A stretch of DNA of 64,000 bases from Plantago ovata (GCA_028274465.1 CM051456.1:4341545-4405544); one strand, 5' to 3'; counted from the stretch's first letter, positions 43,401 through 55,041 are shown. A program made the numbers and translations. The notes: generated from the sequence alone by a model not told the origin.

Positions 43401-44223
43401 TACACTCTCCCTGGGCTTCATATTCATATGACATGAAAAGCTTTCTGGCTAAAGAGCAACTCATGTAAGTGGAAGTGAATCCAGTTACCTGATTGTTCAT
43501 CTACTTTTGACAAGATGTAACCTTCATTCACTAACAATCTGCCATTCACTAACAAAATATTTAGGCTGCCTAGTTTTCTATTTCATCAGAAGTCTTGATG
43601 TTTCAGAATTCTGACCAAGTTCTGTTTAGGATACACTACTTCCGGGATCCAGGAGCAGAGAAGACTAGTATCATAAGATCAAAATTTTCTTACACCAAAC
43701 ATTTTACTAAGGTCTTTTCGGTCACAAGACAGGACACTTTCACACACATGGTCAACCTAAGTAGACAACACATTTCTTTCCCATTCCAAATACTAAATAT
43801 ACCACAGTCCATAACCCAGAAAGAAGCATGCACACCATTCACAAAAACATAATCAAAAGCACAGGCAACCTGGGACTTGATTATACTTTCTGATTACATG
43901 GATTTTGATACAAGTAGAACTGTAGAAGCATAAGCAGTATCTAAAAACAGTCTAAAAGAGCTTTTTACCATCCAAATTTCCAAGGCACATATAAATATAT
44001 ATAATCATAGGAAGGAAGATCGCAATCTTTCCACATTTCCACGGGAATCAAGTTTCACAACTCAGAATCTCAGATCAAGTTTAACCACAAATGGCCCAAA
44101 AGTACCTTTCAATTTAGCAAATATGTATCACAACAGATAAAAGACAGGTAAACCAACAAAGATAATTCTTCTCTACAGAGTTTGAGAAAGACAGACAGAC
44201 AGACAACACTAACAAGTAACATC

Positions 44224-47200
44224 TCAATACAACCTACCAGTGCAATCGGCACTACCACAAAAGCACTTTTTAACCTTGACATTACCATCAGCATCAAGCA
44301 CCTCATTCAGCTTGTAGTTGTAATGGTATGTCAGCTCCTGCAAGGGGGGGATGTTTTCAGCGGCAAACAGCATCACATGTGGCATCCTCATGTCATCGTG
44401 ATCGTAAATAACATTCTGCGCATACAAGTTTGGGGAGCAGCTGTGGTTTATGAAACGCCCCACATTTCCATAATGGAAAGCATCAATTGTGTAGCCACCT
44501 TCTTGTTTGAGCTCAACTGAGAGTGCTTCATCCTCGGGGTTTAGAGATGAATCACTGTAGTTCTGTCCAATGTCAAAGAGATATTCATCATTGCCAATTC
44601 TCTCTTCAGCTTCCTTGTCCTCCAGAAGCTCCCCGGCATATTCACAGATGAAACTTCCTGATGGAATCGAAGTTAAAGCCCTCATTCCCCAGCCTCTGGA
44701 CTCTGTCTTGAAAATCTCGAGTTTAGCTTTGATTCCACGCTGAGTCACCCTATTGTAGCACGAAGGAGGACATTTACAATGTGGACCACACTCATAGACA
44801 AGTGGTTTTACCTCCACAATTGCTCCATTGTGATTGTACGGGATTTCCCCTCCATTCATTGATGCACAGCGGCATTTTTTAGAGCTGCCACATCGTCCTA
44901 CACAATCACAGCCCACTGGAGGATTCGCACTATACCAACTTGGATACATCATCTTTGAAATGTAAGTGAAGTGAGGAGGTTTCTCATCATCAAATACATT
45001 CACGGCACAGATGGGAAAAGGTTCCTTTCCACCAGAAATATCTTTAACGCACACACCTGGTCTGGTTTTAGACTTACTGGCCTTTTTCAATTCTTTCCAA
45101 ACAAGCTCAGGTTGCCCAGGATTTCTAATCAATTCAAACTTATAAACCTTCTTGTTATGAGGCTCGGGGTATTCATCCCAATATCTTGCCACCGTGTATA
45201 GCCCGTCATAGACATAAGTTGTAACCAACTTAGTCCTCGAATCCAGAGGGTCGGTGCTTTTCATTGTTTCCCTCCATCCACGAATAACACGAACAGGATT
45301 CCCTTTTGCTACGCTATTGTACAGCGCCAAATTTCCTCTCTCAAGTTTCTGGTCTTCAGGGATCTTACACTTCCCAACAATATTACCACCCTGACCTGAG
45401 TATATCAAGACATCAGCATGCTCAGTATCATCATTATAAGCCCCAGAAGTAACTATACTTGATGCAACTGGTACTCCATCAAGCTTCATCCAATCTATAC
45501 CAGCTTGGAACGGGCGGTGAATGCCAATCACAGCAAGTTCTGTCCTGTATTGAAACTCATCACCCACTTCAACTCCAGGTACAACTCCCAGATGACGCTT
45601 CTCAGTGTTCACTTCTTTTCCTCTCTCTTTAATAATCTTTGCAGCAGCAAGATCAATTCGGGTTAGTTTTTTGCCAGATAGCTTTGACCTGCATTCCTCA
45701 TCAGGCAGCGAGTTCCCTTCTTCTTTTTGCAAGAGCTTCCGGCTAATGAAATTAAACAGCCTAAGGGTCTCTCTTACTCTGTACCTGGAATCACCGTGGC
45801 TGTTGTGGTTAGGACCAAACGGAGGCAGCCTAATATCAAAGTCCTTTTTCTTTTTGCTGACAGGAGGAAGCCTAACATCAAGGCCCTTTTTATTTTTACT
45901 GAAAGCAGGCAGCCTAATAACCAAACTCTTTTTCTTATTGCTGACAGGAGACTCCATGGGCAAACCACCATCACTAGGTATCTCATCATCATTAGAAGTA
46001 GGGCGGCCACCTTTGGGCTTCACGGATGATGCCCCTGAAAGTTCTCTACCAATACTTTTTTTCGCAACAGCCTGGGACTTGCTTCTCCATAGAGGATTCA
46101 CTGGCTGCACTTTGCCTCCATCTGCCCCAACTGAGTTACTTGAACAGACTTTCTTTTTCTTCAATTTTGAATTCAAGGCAGCGCTTGAACCTTGTCCAGC
46201 ATCCTTATCCTCATCCTCCTCTGAGCTGAAAGTGCTATGTGAAGATTTCCCAATACCACTTTTCCCAGGTGAGTAAGCACATGTATCCTTTCCTAGTGGT
46301 CCTGCAGAATCCTCAGTGCTGTACTCAGTGTCAGGTTGGAACATAGAAATAGGAGCAATGTTAACAGGAGATTCGTTATAGGCTCCACAATCTTCAATGG
46401 CCAAGAAACTCGAATTACTTCTATCTGCATCACTGCGATCAGACAATGGTCTCTTCTTGTTAGATAATTCTCCACGTTCTTTAGCACTACTATCTGAGGT
46501 AACAAGTCCAGATTTCAGTTTTTGCTGTTTCAGTGCCCCTTCACTTGGTCCACGGGCCGATCTATGTAAAGAAACCTTTCCCTTTCTCCATGGACAGTTA
46601 GGGGCAGCCATCAGGCCATGTACAACCTCTCTGCTTGACTTATTTTCTGCTGACAAATTATTACCTTGAACATCGTCAATGTCACTATCAGTCACAGCCA
46701 TTGAACCAATAGATACAGTTGGTTCTGATTCAGCCTGGATGTTTCCGGTGCTAATGAGACAGTCATTTCCTGAAGTTGATAAAGAGGCATTCCTCCCACA
46801 ATTTGGAGGGAAGTCACGAACAGCACAAACTTTTCTACGACGGTATTTATTCTTCATCCTCATAACACTCTCTGGCTCAATATTTTCAACGGTTGCTGAT
46901 ACCAAATTAGAAACCCCTGGCAAGTGGACACTTTGAACCGGAGCACCAGCACCCGACACAAACTCCCCTTCCTCTATTTGTGAGTTTTGAACCAAATCCA
47001 AACCATCCACCTCATTCAACTCTTTCAGAACAGAACGACTTTCAACCTCAGTAACTTGCACAGAAGTCTCGTTATTCATAACACTGGTTTCTGTGGTCAC
47101 TTCCTCAGTATCATTGAAGAAACCATCCACCATCATGTCCACTTCTCCCACCAATGCATCCATTAACACATCACTTTCCACTTGGACAGGAACATTTGTC

Positions 47201-47757
47201 ACTTCATCTGTTTGACCACAAACCTCGTTCTGCAACTGCTTCTCTGGCACACCATTTCCCACCATCACATTCTCAATACCAGATGCAGATACCGCCACCT
47301 TTTCTACAAGTATATCAAGAGCTACACCCACATCCACATCCATAGGACTACCTGCAGCTTCATCAGAACGACTATCAATGTCAACGTGAGAGTTGTTTAC
47401 ACCACCAGAATCCAAGTCATTCTCCCTCACATTACTACTTTTATCCTCAGCAACACCTTCTACATCATTAGTCTCAACACGCTCGATTCTCACAACCTCC
47501 TCATTCGCAGTTCCAGAAACTTGAACATCATACAGCATTACAGGATCGTCTACATCAGAACTTTTAGCCCCATTAACCTCAACACCATCCTTCTCACAAG
47601 CAACAGTTTTTGAACCAACATTTCGACCACATCCAGGAGGAAAATCCCGGACAGCAGACACTTTCCTGGTCTTCCATTTCGACACATAACCAGTCACCAG
47701 AGGCCGTTTGCTCGAGTCATCACTAGCTAACGCTTCATTCGAAACTGAAACCATCAT
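44224..47757 (-). CDS. SUVH5/6-type histone H3K9 methyltransferase (1177 aa, intronless CDS)
   Basis: Nuclear enzyme of the SU(VAR)3-9 homolog family; it transfers methyl groups from S-adenosylmethionine to H3K9 and is recruited to methylated DNA through its SRA domain. Order from the N-terminus: two copies of a (V/C)AVRDFPP-x-CGRN motif (about residues 34-48 and 312-326, typical of SUVH5/6); a long acidic, serine-rich low-complexity part; three tandem KKK-x-IRLPP units (about 600-645); SRA/YDG (about 720-885, with EFQYRTELAVIGIHRP and YVYDGLYTV); Cys-rich pre-SET (VGCDCVGRC, YECGPHCKCPPSC); SET (RGWGMRAL, FINHSCSPN, ELTYHYNY); and post-SET (CFCGSADCTGRLY) at the very end. All catalytic landmarks are present; the D of the usual ELTYDY is H here. 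Arabidopsis SUVH5 and SUVH6 are about 790 aa, so this N-terminus is long. Confidence 0.95.
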   Translation of the reverse strand: MMVSVSNEALASDDSSKRPLVTGYVSKWKTRKVSAVRDFPPGCGRNVGSKTVACEKDGVEVNGAKSSDVDDPVMLYDVQVSGTANEEVVRIERVETNDVEGVAEDKSSNVRENDLDSGGVNNSHVDIDSRSDEAAGSPMDVDVGVALDILVEKVAVSASGIENVMVGNGVPEKQLQNEVCGQTDEVTNVPVQVESDVLMDALVGEVDMMVDGFFNDTEEVTTETSVMNNETSVQVTEVESRSVLKELNEVDGLDLVQNSQIEEGEFVSGAGAPVQSVHLPGVSNLVSATVENIEPESVMRMKNKYRRRKVCAVRDFPPNCGRNASLSTSGNDCLISTGNIQAESEPTVSIGSMAVTDSDIDDVQGNNLSAENKSSREVVHGLMAAPNCPWRKGKVSLHRSARGPSEGALKQQKLKSGLVTSDSSAKERGELSNKKRPLSDRSDADRSNSSFLAIEDCGAYNESPVNIAPISMFQPDTEYSTEDSAGPLGKDTCAYSPGKSGIGKSSHSTFSSEEDEDKDAGQGSSAALNSKLKKKKVCSSNSVGADGGKVQPVNPLWRSKSQAVAKKSIGRELSGASSVKPKGGRPTSNDDEIPSDGGLPMESPVSNKKKSLVIRLPAFSKNKKGLDVRLPPVSKKKKDFDIRLPPFGPNHNSHGDSRYRVRETLRLFNFISRKLLQKEEGNSLPDEECRSKLSGKKLTRIDLAAAKIIKERGKEVNTEKRHLGVVPGVEVGDEFQYRTELAVIGIHRPFQAGIDWMKLDGVPVASSIVTSGAYNDDTEHADVLIYSGQGGNIVGKCKIPEDQKLERGNLALYNSVAKGNPVRVIRGWRETMKSTDPLDSRTKLVTTYVYDGLYTVARYWDEYPEPHNKKVYKFELIRNPGQPELVWKELKKASKSKTRPGVCVKDISGGKEPFPICAVNVFDDEKPPHFTYISKMMYPSWYSANPPVGCDCVGRCGSSKKCRCASMNGGEIPYNHNGAIVEVKPLVYECGPHCKCPPSCYNRVTQRGIKAKLEIFKTESRGWGMRALTSIPSGSFICEYAGELLEDKEAEERIGNDEYLFDIGQNYSDSSLNPEDEALSVELKQEGGYTIDAFHYGNVGRFINHSCSPNLYAQNVIYDHDDMRMPHVMLFAAENIPPLQELTYHYNYKLNEVLDADGNVKVKKCFCGSADCTGRLY

Positions 47758-48350
47758 TCCTCACACCAACACACTCACGAATAAACAAAACAAACACCTG
47801 AATTTTAAGACAATTAGGCACTAATCAAACAGCAGAATCACTTAATCGCCTAAAATTCATCTACAATCAATCATCCATTTCGATCCATAAGTATAACAGA
47901 TGCACAACATTTACTCCTATTTTCACATAAATGACATCAACGGAAAGAGGCAAAAATAATAATAATTATTATTATTATTATTAAAAAAAAAGAAGCTAGC
48001 ACCGCATAAATGGTGAAAAAAAGCATCGCCAACACAGAACAAGCTGAAAAAGCATAGAAACTGAACATGCAGATGAATTTACCTCTGTGGAAGCAATTTT
48101 CTCAGGCTGAAACGTGATTTCACATCGGTATCCGTGAAACTGCATCAAAATACGATTATTTGTTAGAGAAAGAATCAAAAAAATCAAAATCAGTTCAAAA
48201 AAAGGAGCAGAAAAATGGAGAATCGAGCAAGGTGGAGATGATTTACCGAGATTCTTCGCCGTATCAACGTTCAGAACCTGAGAATTCGGAGAGTGGATTG
48301 AATCTCTCTATTGCGTGCGTGTGTAGAGGAGAGAGTGAGTGAATGTAAGA
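47758..48350 (-). other. 5'UTR of the SUVH gene with two introns
   Basis: On the minus strand a leader exon ends at about 48247 (CTCG|GTAAAT). A second non-coding exon spans 48139-48083 (acceptor GATGCAG, donor GTAAAT). The third begins at 47797 (acceptor ATTCAG) and runs into the ATG at 47757. Leader introns before a single coding exon are common in SUVH genes. Confidence 0.5.
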
Positions 48351-48490
48351 AAACGAGGAAATGAAATGAAATTGCGGTGAAATAGGAGAGAGAGAGGAAC
48401 AAAATCAAAAATCAAAAATCAAATACTATCAAAAAGGGAAATTGGCCCCCTTTTAGGTTCCCTTTTGTTAATGTTACAACTTACAATTAC

Positions 48491-49083
48491 AATGCCAGTT
48501 GTGTCCCTCTGGGAAAGATATTTTAGGTTACTAGTTGTGCCTGTACCATTTCATTTCATTATTTATTATTGGTCGGTGAAATAACGCGGTTTGTAATTAT
48601 TATTATTACACGAATATGTGGTTGTAAAGCGACATAGAAATAAAAGTTGTAGAGTAACCCAGAAAGGAAAGGACATTTTAAAGTTGATTATGTGTATATT
48701 GCAATAATGTTTGTGTCTTTGTGGAAAAATATATACTTGCGAACTTGTTATTGGTCGGTAAGATAAGGTGTGATACAATTGTTTGAGTATGTGAACTTAC
48801 AATGCCGATTGTGTCCCTGTGGGAAAGATATTTTAGGTTACTAGTTGAGCCATTTCATTTCATTATTTCATTATTGGTCGGTGAAATAACGCGGTTTGCA
48901 ATTATTATTTCTACACGAATATGTGGTTGTAAAGCGACCGAGAAAGAAAAGTTGTAAAGTAACAGAGAAGGAAAGGACATTTAAAGTCGATTATGTGTAT
49001 ATTGCAATAATGTTTGTGTCTTTGTGGAAAATATACGTGCGAACTTGTTATTGGTCGGTGAGATAAGGTGTGATACAATTGTT
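48491..49083. repeat. Tandem duplication, period about 310 bp
   Basis: Copies start at 48491 and 48801 with the shared AATGCC-GTGTCCCT and end with GTGTGATACAATTGTT. They differ by scattered substitutions and small indels. The duplication lies upstream of the SUVH promoter and next to the nested transposon cluster. Confidence 0.9.
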
Positions 49084-49889
49084 AGAAATGAGTATGTGGT
49101 GGTAAAACAATTAAGGACAAACGGACAAAAAGAAAAAAGGAGAAAAAGTCTTTCTTTTCCAATTGTGTGCCCTTGCATAAGAGATATTCCATGACTAGGG
49201 ATGGCAATGGCCCGCCCGGTCCTGGCCGGGAGATTTGGCCCAGGCCCGGCCCGGCCTGGCCCAAGTCCGAGAACGGGCCTAAAGTTTAGGCTCAAGCCCA
49301 CCCCGTCATGGGCCTGGCTGGGCTCGGGCCTGGCCCAATTATTTTTCTCTTCAAAAAAAATCAAAATCCACACATTTTAGGAATGATTTTTTTTTGAAAA
49401 AATAGAAATTAAAAGATTTAATAAATTAAAAACTAAAAACGCTTAAAAACTTATAAATGATTGGTTGTAGTGTATATTAAAATATAGGGCTTCTTACATA
49501 TAATACCCTTGATAGTCCTTTTATTACAGATAGACCCCCGTTAGTCAAACAATTACATCCACCTCTCTCACTAGTCGATTTAATTACATGCAGACCCACG
49601 ATCTTGACTTTTGGCGAACTAAATCAATGAAAATACATTTTTATCCTTGGTCAAATATTCAACTTTGACCATGACCAAACAACTCCAATTTTCATTTATT
49701 ACACATTTGCCTCAAATCTTTTTAATTTAACCAATTTGACACTTATTAATTCAACATAAGGCATATAACTTTTTTAAATTTAAAATTGCCTCAAATATTA
49801 TTGCAAACTGAACCCTAATAATTTTAAATCTTAAAATTAACCCAAAAGGATTTTCAAAAAAAAAAAATAATAAAAAAATAAATAAAAAA

Positions 49890-50099
49890 GAGCTTTACAG
49901 CTCGCCGGCCGGAGCTGTAAAGCTCCGTTCAGGCGAGAGCTGTAAAGCTCTGACCTGAACGGGGAGCTTTACAGCTCCGCTCTGAACGGAGCTGTAAAGC
50001 TCCGACTAGATCGGAGCTACACAGTTCCGTTCTGATTAGAGATGTAAAGCTCCGATCTGACGGAGCTACACAGCTCCGTTCTGATCGGAGCTAACTCCG
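49890..50099. repeat. Array of alternating palindromic AGCTGTAAAGCTCCG units
   Basis: At least eight units of GAGCTTTACAGCTC or its complement alternate in orientation over about 210 bp, separated by CGTTCAGG/CCTGAAC and GATCTGA-type spacers. Single units are themselves palindromic (CGGAGCTGTAAAGCTCCG has 7-bp arms). The whole stretch could fold into several competing hairpins. Confidence 0.9.
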
Positions 50100-50222
50100 A
50101 TTCCAATTAAGAAGGAGAAGAAAGAAGAAGAAGGAGGAGAGAAGAAGGAGGAAAGAAGAAAAAGGAAAAAAATAAAAAATAAAAAAATGTTAAGGCCATG
50201 TTTGGTATGAAGATATCGAACA

Positions 50223-50357
50223 ACAATTGGTTAGACTGAGGTGTCATGACACTAGAGGTCATAGGTTAAATTCTCGCCAAGTGCGGGATTATTTATAATT
50301 TATTACTAGCTTTGTAATGCTATTTGTGAAATTGTAATGGTTAGATTATTAAAAAAA
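50223..50357 (+). mobile_element. tRNA-derived SINE with 16-bp target duplication
   Basis: The repeat ATGAAGATATCGAACA lies at 50207-50222 and 50358-50373. The 135-bp body has an A-box-like GGTTAGACTGAG (about 50229-50240), a B-box-like GGTTAAATTCTCGCC (50263-50277) about 33 bp later, and a 3' oligo-A. These are the marks of a tRNA-derived SINE moved by LINE machinery. Confidence 0.85.
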
Positions 50358-51349
50358 ATGAAGATATCGAACAGTAAACCTTAAGTTGGTCAAAGCAATT
50401 TTGGGATTTTGGACCTAGATGTAATAGTTTGACTAAGAGGGGTGTATCTGTAATTGGATCGTCTATTAGGGGTGGTAGACGTAAAGTTCCCTAAAATATA
50501 TGATTCAATAGAAATTTTTTACAAACACATAAAAAAGTATGAAAAATGTATAAATTACAACTTAATTTAATACTACTAGTATATATATAACAAATTAAAT
50601 AGGCATATTTATATTTACATATATTATATATAATATATAAAGAAACATACAGTATATATGCTTGGACCGGGCCGGGCCAGCGGGCTAGAATATTTGGCCT
50701 AGGCCCGGCCCATGGGCCTATATAACAGGCCCAAGCCCAGTCCAATATGGTGATCGGGCGGGCCTGGTACGACAAATTCGGGCCGGGCTCGATCTGTCCG
50801 GCCCAAATTGCCATCCCTATCCATGACGCCTTAAATGATTTGACCATTTTAATATTTTAATATAAGAGGAGTGTAATTGATGTATGTGGTGGTGAAAATA
50901 CAATACATACAACATAAAGTGAAACTGAATGTATTTATGTATAGATTGCATAAAGATATGAGAGTTCATTTTGTTGGTAAGATAATGTTGTGTGATGTTA
51001 GTTGTTATAACGTAAAAAAGAATTAACATGTGTATAGAATATGTCATGGTGGGCCTGGCAAAATCGATCAAAACTGAAAACGATCCGAAATCTAACCAAA
51101 ATATTATGGTCAACAATCAAAACTTTGTTTGAATTTCAACCCGAAATCACCCGAATAAATGTGATCTGAAAGCATTCTATTGAAAATGACCCGAATTAAA
51201 TTTGATCATACTTCATTTGACCACACCTCGTTCAACCCAAGTTAAATCTATATCAAAATGAATCTTCACCAAGTCATTTTACTTGATTGGTGATCATTTA
51301 ATCTTGTTTAGTGTGATTTGGATGGAATATGAATAATAACATAGTATAA

Positions 51350-51414
51350 ATATATTAGTATTAGTATATTATATATATATATTATATATATAGATATGAT
51401 ATATATATATATAG

Positions 51415-51486
<72 letters not shown>
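51350..51486. repeat. Long (AT)n microsatellite
   Basis: Over 130 bp of almost pure AT with a few GATAT interruptions. Any reading frames through it are artefacts. Confidence 0.95.
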
Positions 51487-51488
<2 letters not shown>

Positions 51489-51994
51489 AATATTATGCTG
51501 ATACACCAGCTCACAAAACGGCTCAACAGGTCCGACCCCGGTTAAACCTTTTTAGGGGTTTCCGGCTCAACCTCCGGCCCCGTTTTTTAAAACATAGGAA
51601 ATAATCTTTATCGAGAGCTTATTCCGATTGATTTGGCAAATGAAACGAGACATAATGAAATTGTTATCATGTTAATACATGCATGGAAAGATAATCACGA
51701 AGAGCTTCATTGATAATTAACAACTGAAACAGGACTAATTGAGAAAACATAACAATGTCTCTATTAACATGATATAAAGCTAGCCGCGCAAGAACATAAC
51801 CAGTCTAGGCAAGAAGACGGCACAAACATGTAGGATTACATGATAAAACAGACCGAATCTTACTATGATAGATTAACAATGCGACCAACTTTACTCTGTT
51901 GCACTGCATCACATGTTCTTTCAGCAGACAGAAACCAATTTCTTACTCATGCACCCCCGAATCAAAATCGTAAATGATGGCTATTTTTATCTCT

Positions 51995-54900
51995 CTATCT
52001 ATCGAAGCTCCTTGTTATTTGGGTGTTGTAGGACTTGCAATTCGGGCATTTATGGGCCACAAAATTATATTGTACATCAGAATTGCTTCCACAATCATTG
52101 CAAAGAATAGAAACCTGTAGCCAAAACGTGCCAGTTAGGAGAGTGCTATGGATGGTGTGTATAATGTGAACTACTCATGCAGAGAGCTGGAGAGAGACCA
52201 TTTTGTCTGCAAAATATGGTGGCATTGGATTCGCTGCAATCTCAAGGTCATACTTCTCCCACACCTCTGACATATCGCCAACTGACTTCCAGCAGATTGG
52301 GCATGCATACCTGCTTACAATGATGTCAATTCAAATTTTCAATATGCCATGAACCAGGGAAAATGCAGAAGTTCAATCATGAACAGTCCATCTGTTATGT
52401 GCAACTTAGCACATCTTTCGCTCACTTTTTTCACACAGTCTATACAAATTTGAAAATCCCTTATGTTCTTGCTGCAACGTCCTTCCCAATTCTGGAAAGA
52501 GGGGGATTGTGGTGCAGAAACACACAAGGGTATTTTGCGCAATAGAAGTGAGGAATTAGCACATGTAAGTTTCACATAGCACATGTAAGTTTCACATAGA
52601 AGTGAGGAATTAGCACATAGCATGGGGGTATGTGGTGCAATATTCTGTCACCCAAAAACTGAATTTCACAATCATTTTTCAGGATCAGGAAAGTGAGTTA
52701 ATTTTGGTGCATTGCTTTTTAAAACACTACCGGGGGGTTTTGTGCAGAGATAAGTGCAGAAAAGAGCTGGGATTTTATACTATTATCAAATCAAACCACA
52801 AACCTAAAAGAGGTTTTATGTGGATACACAAGAACAAAGCACAGATATGGAATATAGAGAGTTCACTTACTTAAAATGCTCTTGCATCTCCTCAAAGCAT
52901 GTCTTATGAATGGTGTGCCCGCATGGCAGTGCAATGACATCAATTCTCGAGTCGAAAAGGTACTACAAACGAGTACATTCTTTTAGATGGTGCTCAGCCA
53001 GACTTGTTTTGGCAAGAATTAATACCAAAAGAAAATTTTGAGTGATGAAAGGATTGAGAACATGGTTAGTACCTCAAAACAAATAGGGCAGTCATGGTGC
53101 ATTGCCCTCTCTACACATGGATGATTGCTTTGCATAAGTACAGAGTAACAGCATCCTAGTACATGATATTGGTCAGATAAGAGCACATACTTTCAAGAAG
53201 AAAAGATAAAAGGGTACATACAGAAAGAAACTCACCACATTTGTCACAATGCACAAACTTCCCGGAGCTACCAACCCTGCAAATGCAACCATGCGAACAT
53301 GAGTGAAGAGATTGCAATCCAGTAATACATATAGTAACTTATTATAGTCTATTAAGTGTTTAACGATAAACTCCTAAGAAAAATTTAGCCCAATAAATCA
53401 ACTTCGAAGCCTTCTTACATTGTCAGAGAGACCTAGCTAATGCCATCTTTAGCAAGACAAAATCCACATCAAACAAGAGTTTTAACGAGGAGGACAACTA
53501 CAATTACTCCTCGAAAAATTTATATGTATGAGAACATGTGACTTTGCATTCCTGTTCAAAACCCTACTGCACATATCTATAAATGGGTTTATAGATTAAC
53601 TACCTGCAGATTCCACATCCTTTACAGTGATACTGCGCTTTAGATGTCTGCAAAGCGAGAAACAGTACAATGATGTCAGAAACAGGCCCATATATATTGA
53701 TTAGACAAGACACTGAAATAATTTTGAAACATTTTCTATTCAACTTTCCAAAGCCCAATCATGACACCAAAAAGAGAAAGATCAGCATGCACACATTTTC
53801 TATTCAACTTTCCAAAGCCCGATCATGACACCAAAAAAAGAAAGATCAGCATGCACACAAGAATTCATACTCACATCATCATCAAACAGCTTGCAGATTC
53901 CACAGAAGTATCTTCCCATGCATACACCGCAATTAGTGCAAACTTGTTGAACCTGGGACAGAGAAATAACCAAGCGATTGGCGTTTCAACCTATAATGAA
54001 AAGAAATAGACAGCCTAAAAGCTATACAGTCAAGTGATTCACTGCTGAAGGCCATTTCACTTAAAAAGGTCCGTACTGTAATCATTGCAGCAAACATGTG
54101 CACATAACCTTGATGAGAAAGAACAAGCAAACAGCACTAACCTCTTGCTCGGTGCTGCAAAGTGAGCAGATGACCTGAACACAGACATGGGCTTTTCGGT
54201 TAGCAAACAATTGGAACAAGACTCAAATGTAATAAACAATGCCCACAAATAAAAACAAAGCCGATTCATTTAAATGCTTACCTTCTCAATGGAGTGCCGA
54301 GGAAGTTCATGTCTTAACTTGTGATCAACGCAGATATCGTTCTGTAAATAATAAATAACAGGTCAGTTACCTCCTAAAAATTACCATGTTTGAGTATTAA
54401 TGCACTCCACTAAGTAAATGAACACCCCACTCCCTGCACAAACCTCCTTGCTTACCTTAATAACAAAACCAACAAATATTTAGAATTTAAAATGCCATGG
54501 AGTAAAAATTTCATGTTTTTGAATTTTGATCTACTATTACGTAGTTTATATTTCGTAATGAGTCATAACTGGTGAATTTACAGTGATAGTCCCAAGATGC
54601 AATCCACATGTGTGGAGCAAACGATTCTTGAAAAACGAACTGATATAAACTCACCTTTTCCTCATTGTGACAATGACGACAACTAAAAACTTCACTGCAA
54701 CAGGGAGCTCTAATACGACACCTCCGACGATAATGAGAACACCTTTTAATCAGTACTAAAATATTAGCACCAAACAAAAGAAATAGAAGTACCGATCATT
54801 ATACACGTAATGCTAAAAGAACATACCCATACTCCAAATATCCTTTATCTAGAATATCAGGATTGCTGACCGCTTCCTGACCTGAAACATTGCCAGCAGG

Positions 54901-55041
54901 AAAATATGCTTGATTGGAAGGCAGCAAGTAAGGCTCGCTAGCCCGGATGCGATTTCCAACCTCATTTGGTTCGCTTACTATGTGCTGTGAGACTATTGGA
55001 ACTTGTGCACTTCCAGAACCATTGACAACCAGAGATGCCAT
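51995..55041 (-). CDS. CHY zinc-finger and RING E3 ubiquitin ligase, CHYR1/RZPF34-like (11 coding exons, 321 aa)
   Basis: Ubiquitin ligase family that in Arabidopsis acts in ABA, drought and defence responses. Exons on the minus strand: 55041-54827, 54742-54655, 54341-54282, 54174-54142, 53952-53875, 53647-53604, 53276-53236, 53155-53073, 52962-52871, 52310-52199, 52114-51995; all phases fit. After a 71-residue low-complexity N-terminus comes the CHY finger ([24 protein letters not shown]), the CTCHY finger ([24 protein letters not shown]), a RING ([23 protein letters not shown]; about residues 209-252) and a C-terminal zinc ribbon (CNDCG ... [11 protein letters not shown]). All metal ligands I can check are present. 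Arabidopsis RZPF34 has a shorter N-terminus, so this extension is notable. Confidence 0.93.

Larger units (their letters stand above)
49486..50492. mobile_element. MULE-like element nested in the hAT-like element
   Basis: About 75 bp at each end are inverted copies of each other at roughly 70-75% identity, sharing ATTACAGATA, TTAGTCAAAC and ATTACATC. The target duplication is the 7-8 bp (T)AAAATAT on both sides. Long TIRs suit Mutator-like elements, whose duplications are usually 9 bp, so the class is tentative. The interior carries an inverted-repeat array (49890-50099) and a SINE. Confidence 0.7.
49196..50819. mobile_element. Outer hAT-like element TAGGGATGGCAAT (1,624 bp including insertions)
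   Basis: The perfect 13-bp ends TAGGGATGGCAAT and its complement are flanked by the 8-bp target duplication TCCATGAC (49188-49195 and 50820-50827), exactly as expected for plant hAT elements. Subterminal DNA is GC-rich with many GGCCCGG/CCGGGCC words on both sides. No transposase. Without the inner insertion (49486-50491) it would be about 620 bp. Confidence 0.92.

Noticed and set aside
45605-46276. 223-codon plus-strand open frame opposite the SUVH coding exon
   Set aside because: It is the complement of a long, clearly real coding exon and its protein is a biased shadow with no domain.
51308-51526. Open frame in the AT microsatellite
   Set aside because: Pure repeat translation.
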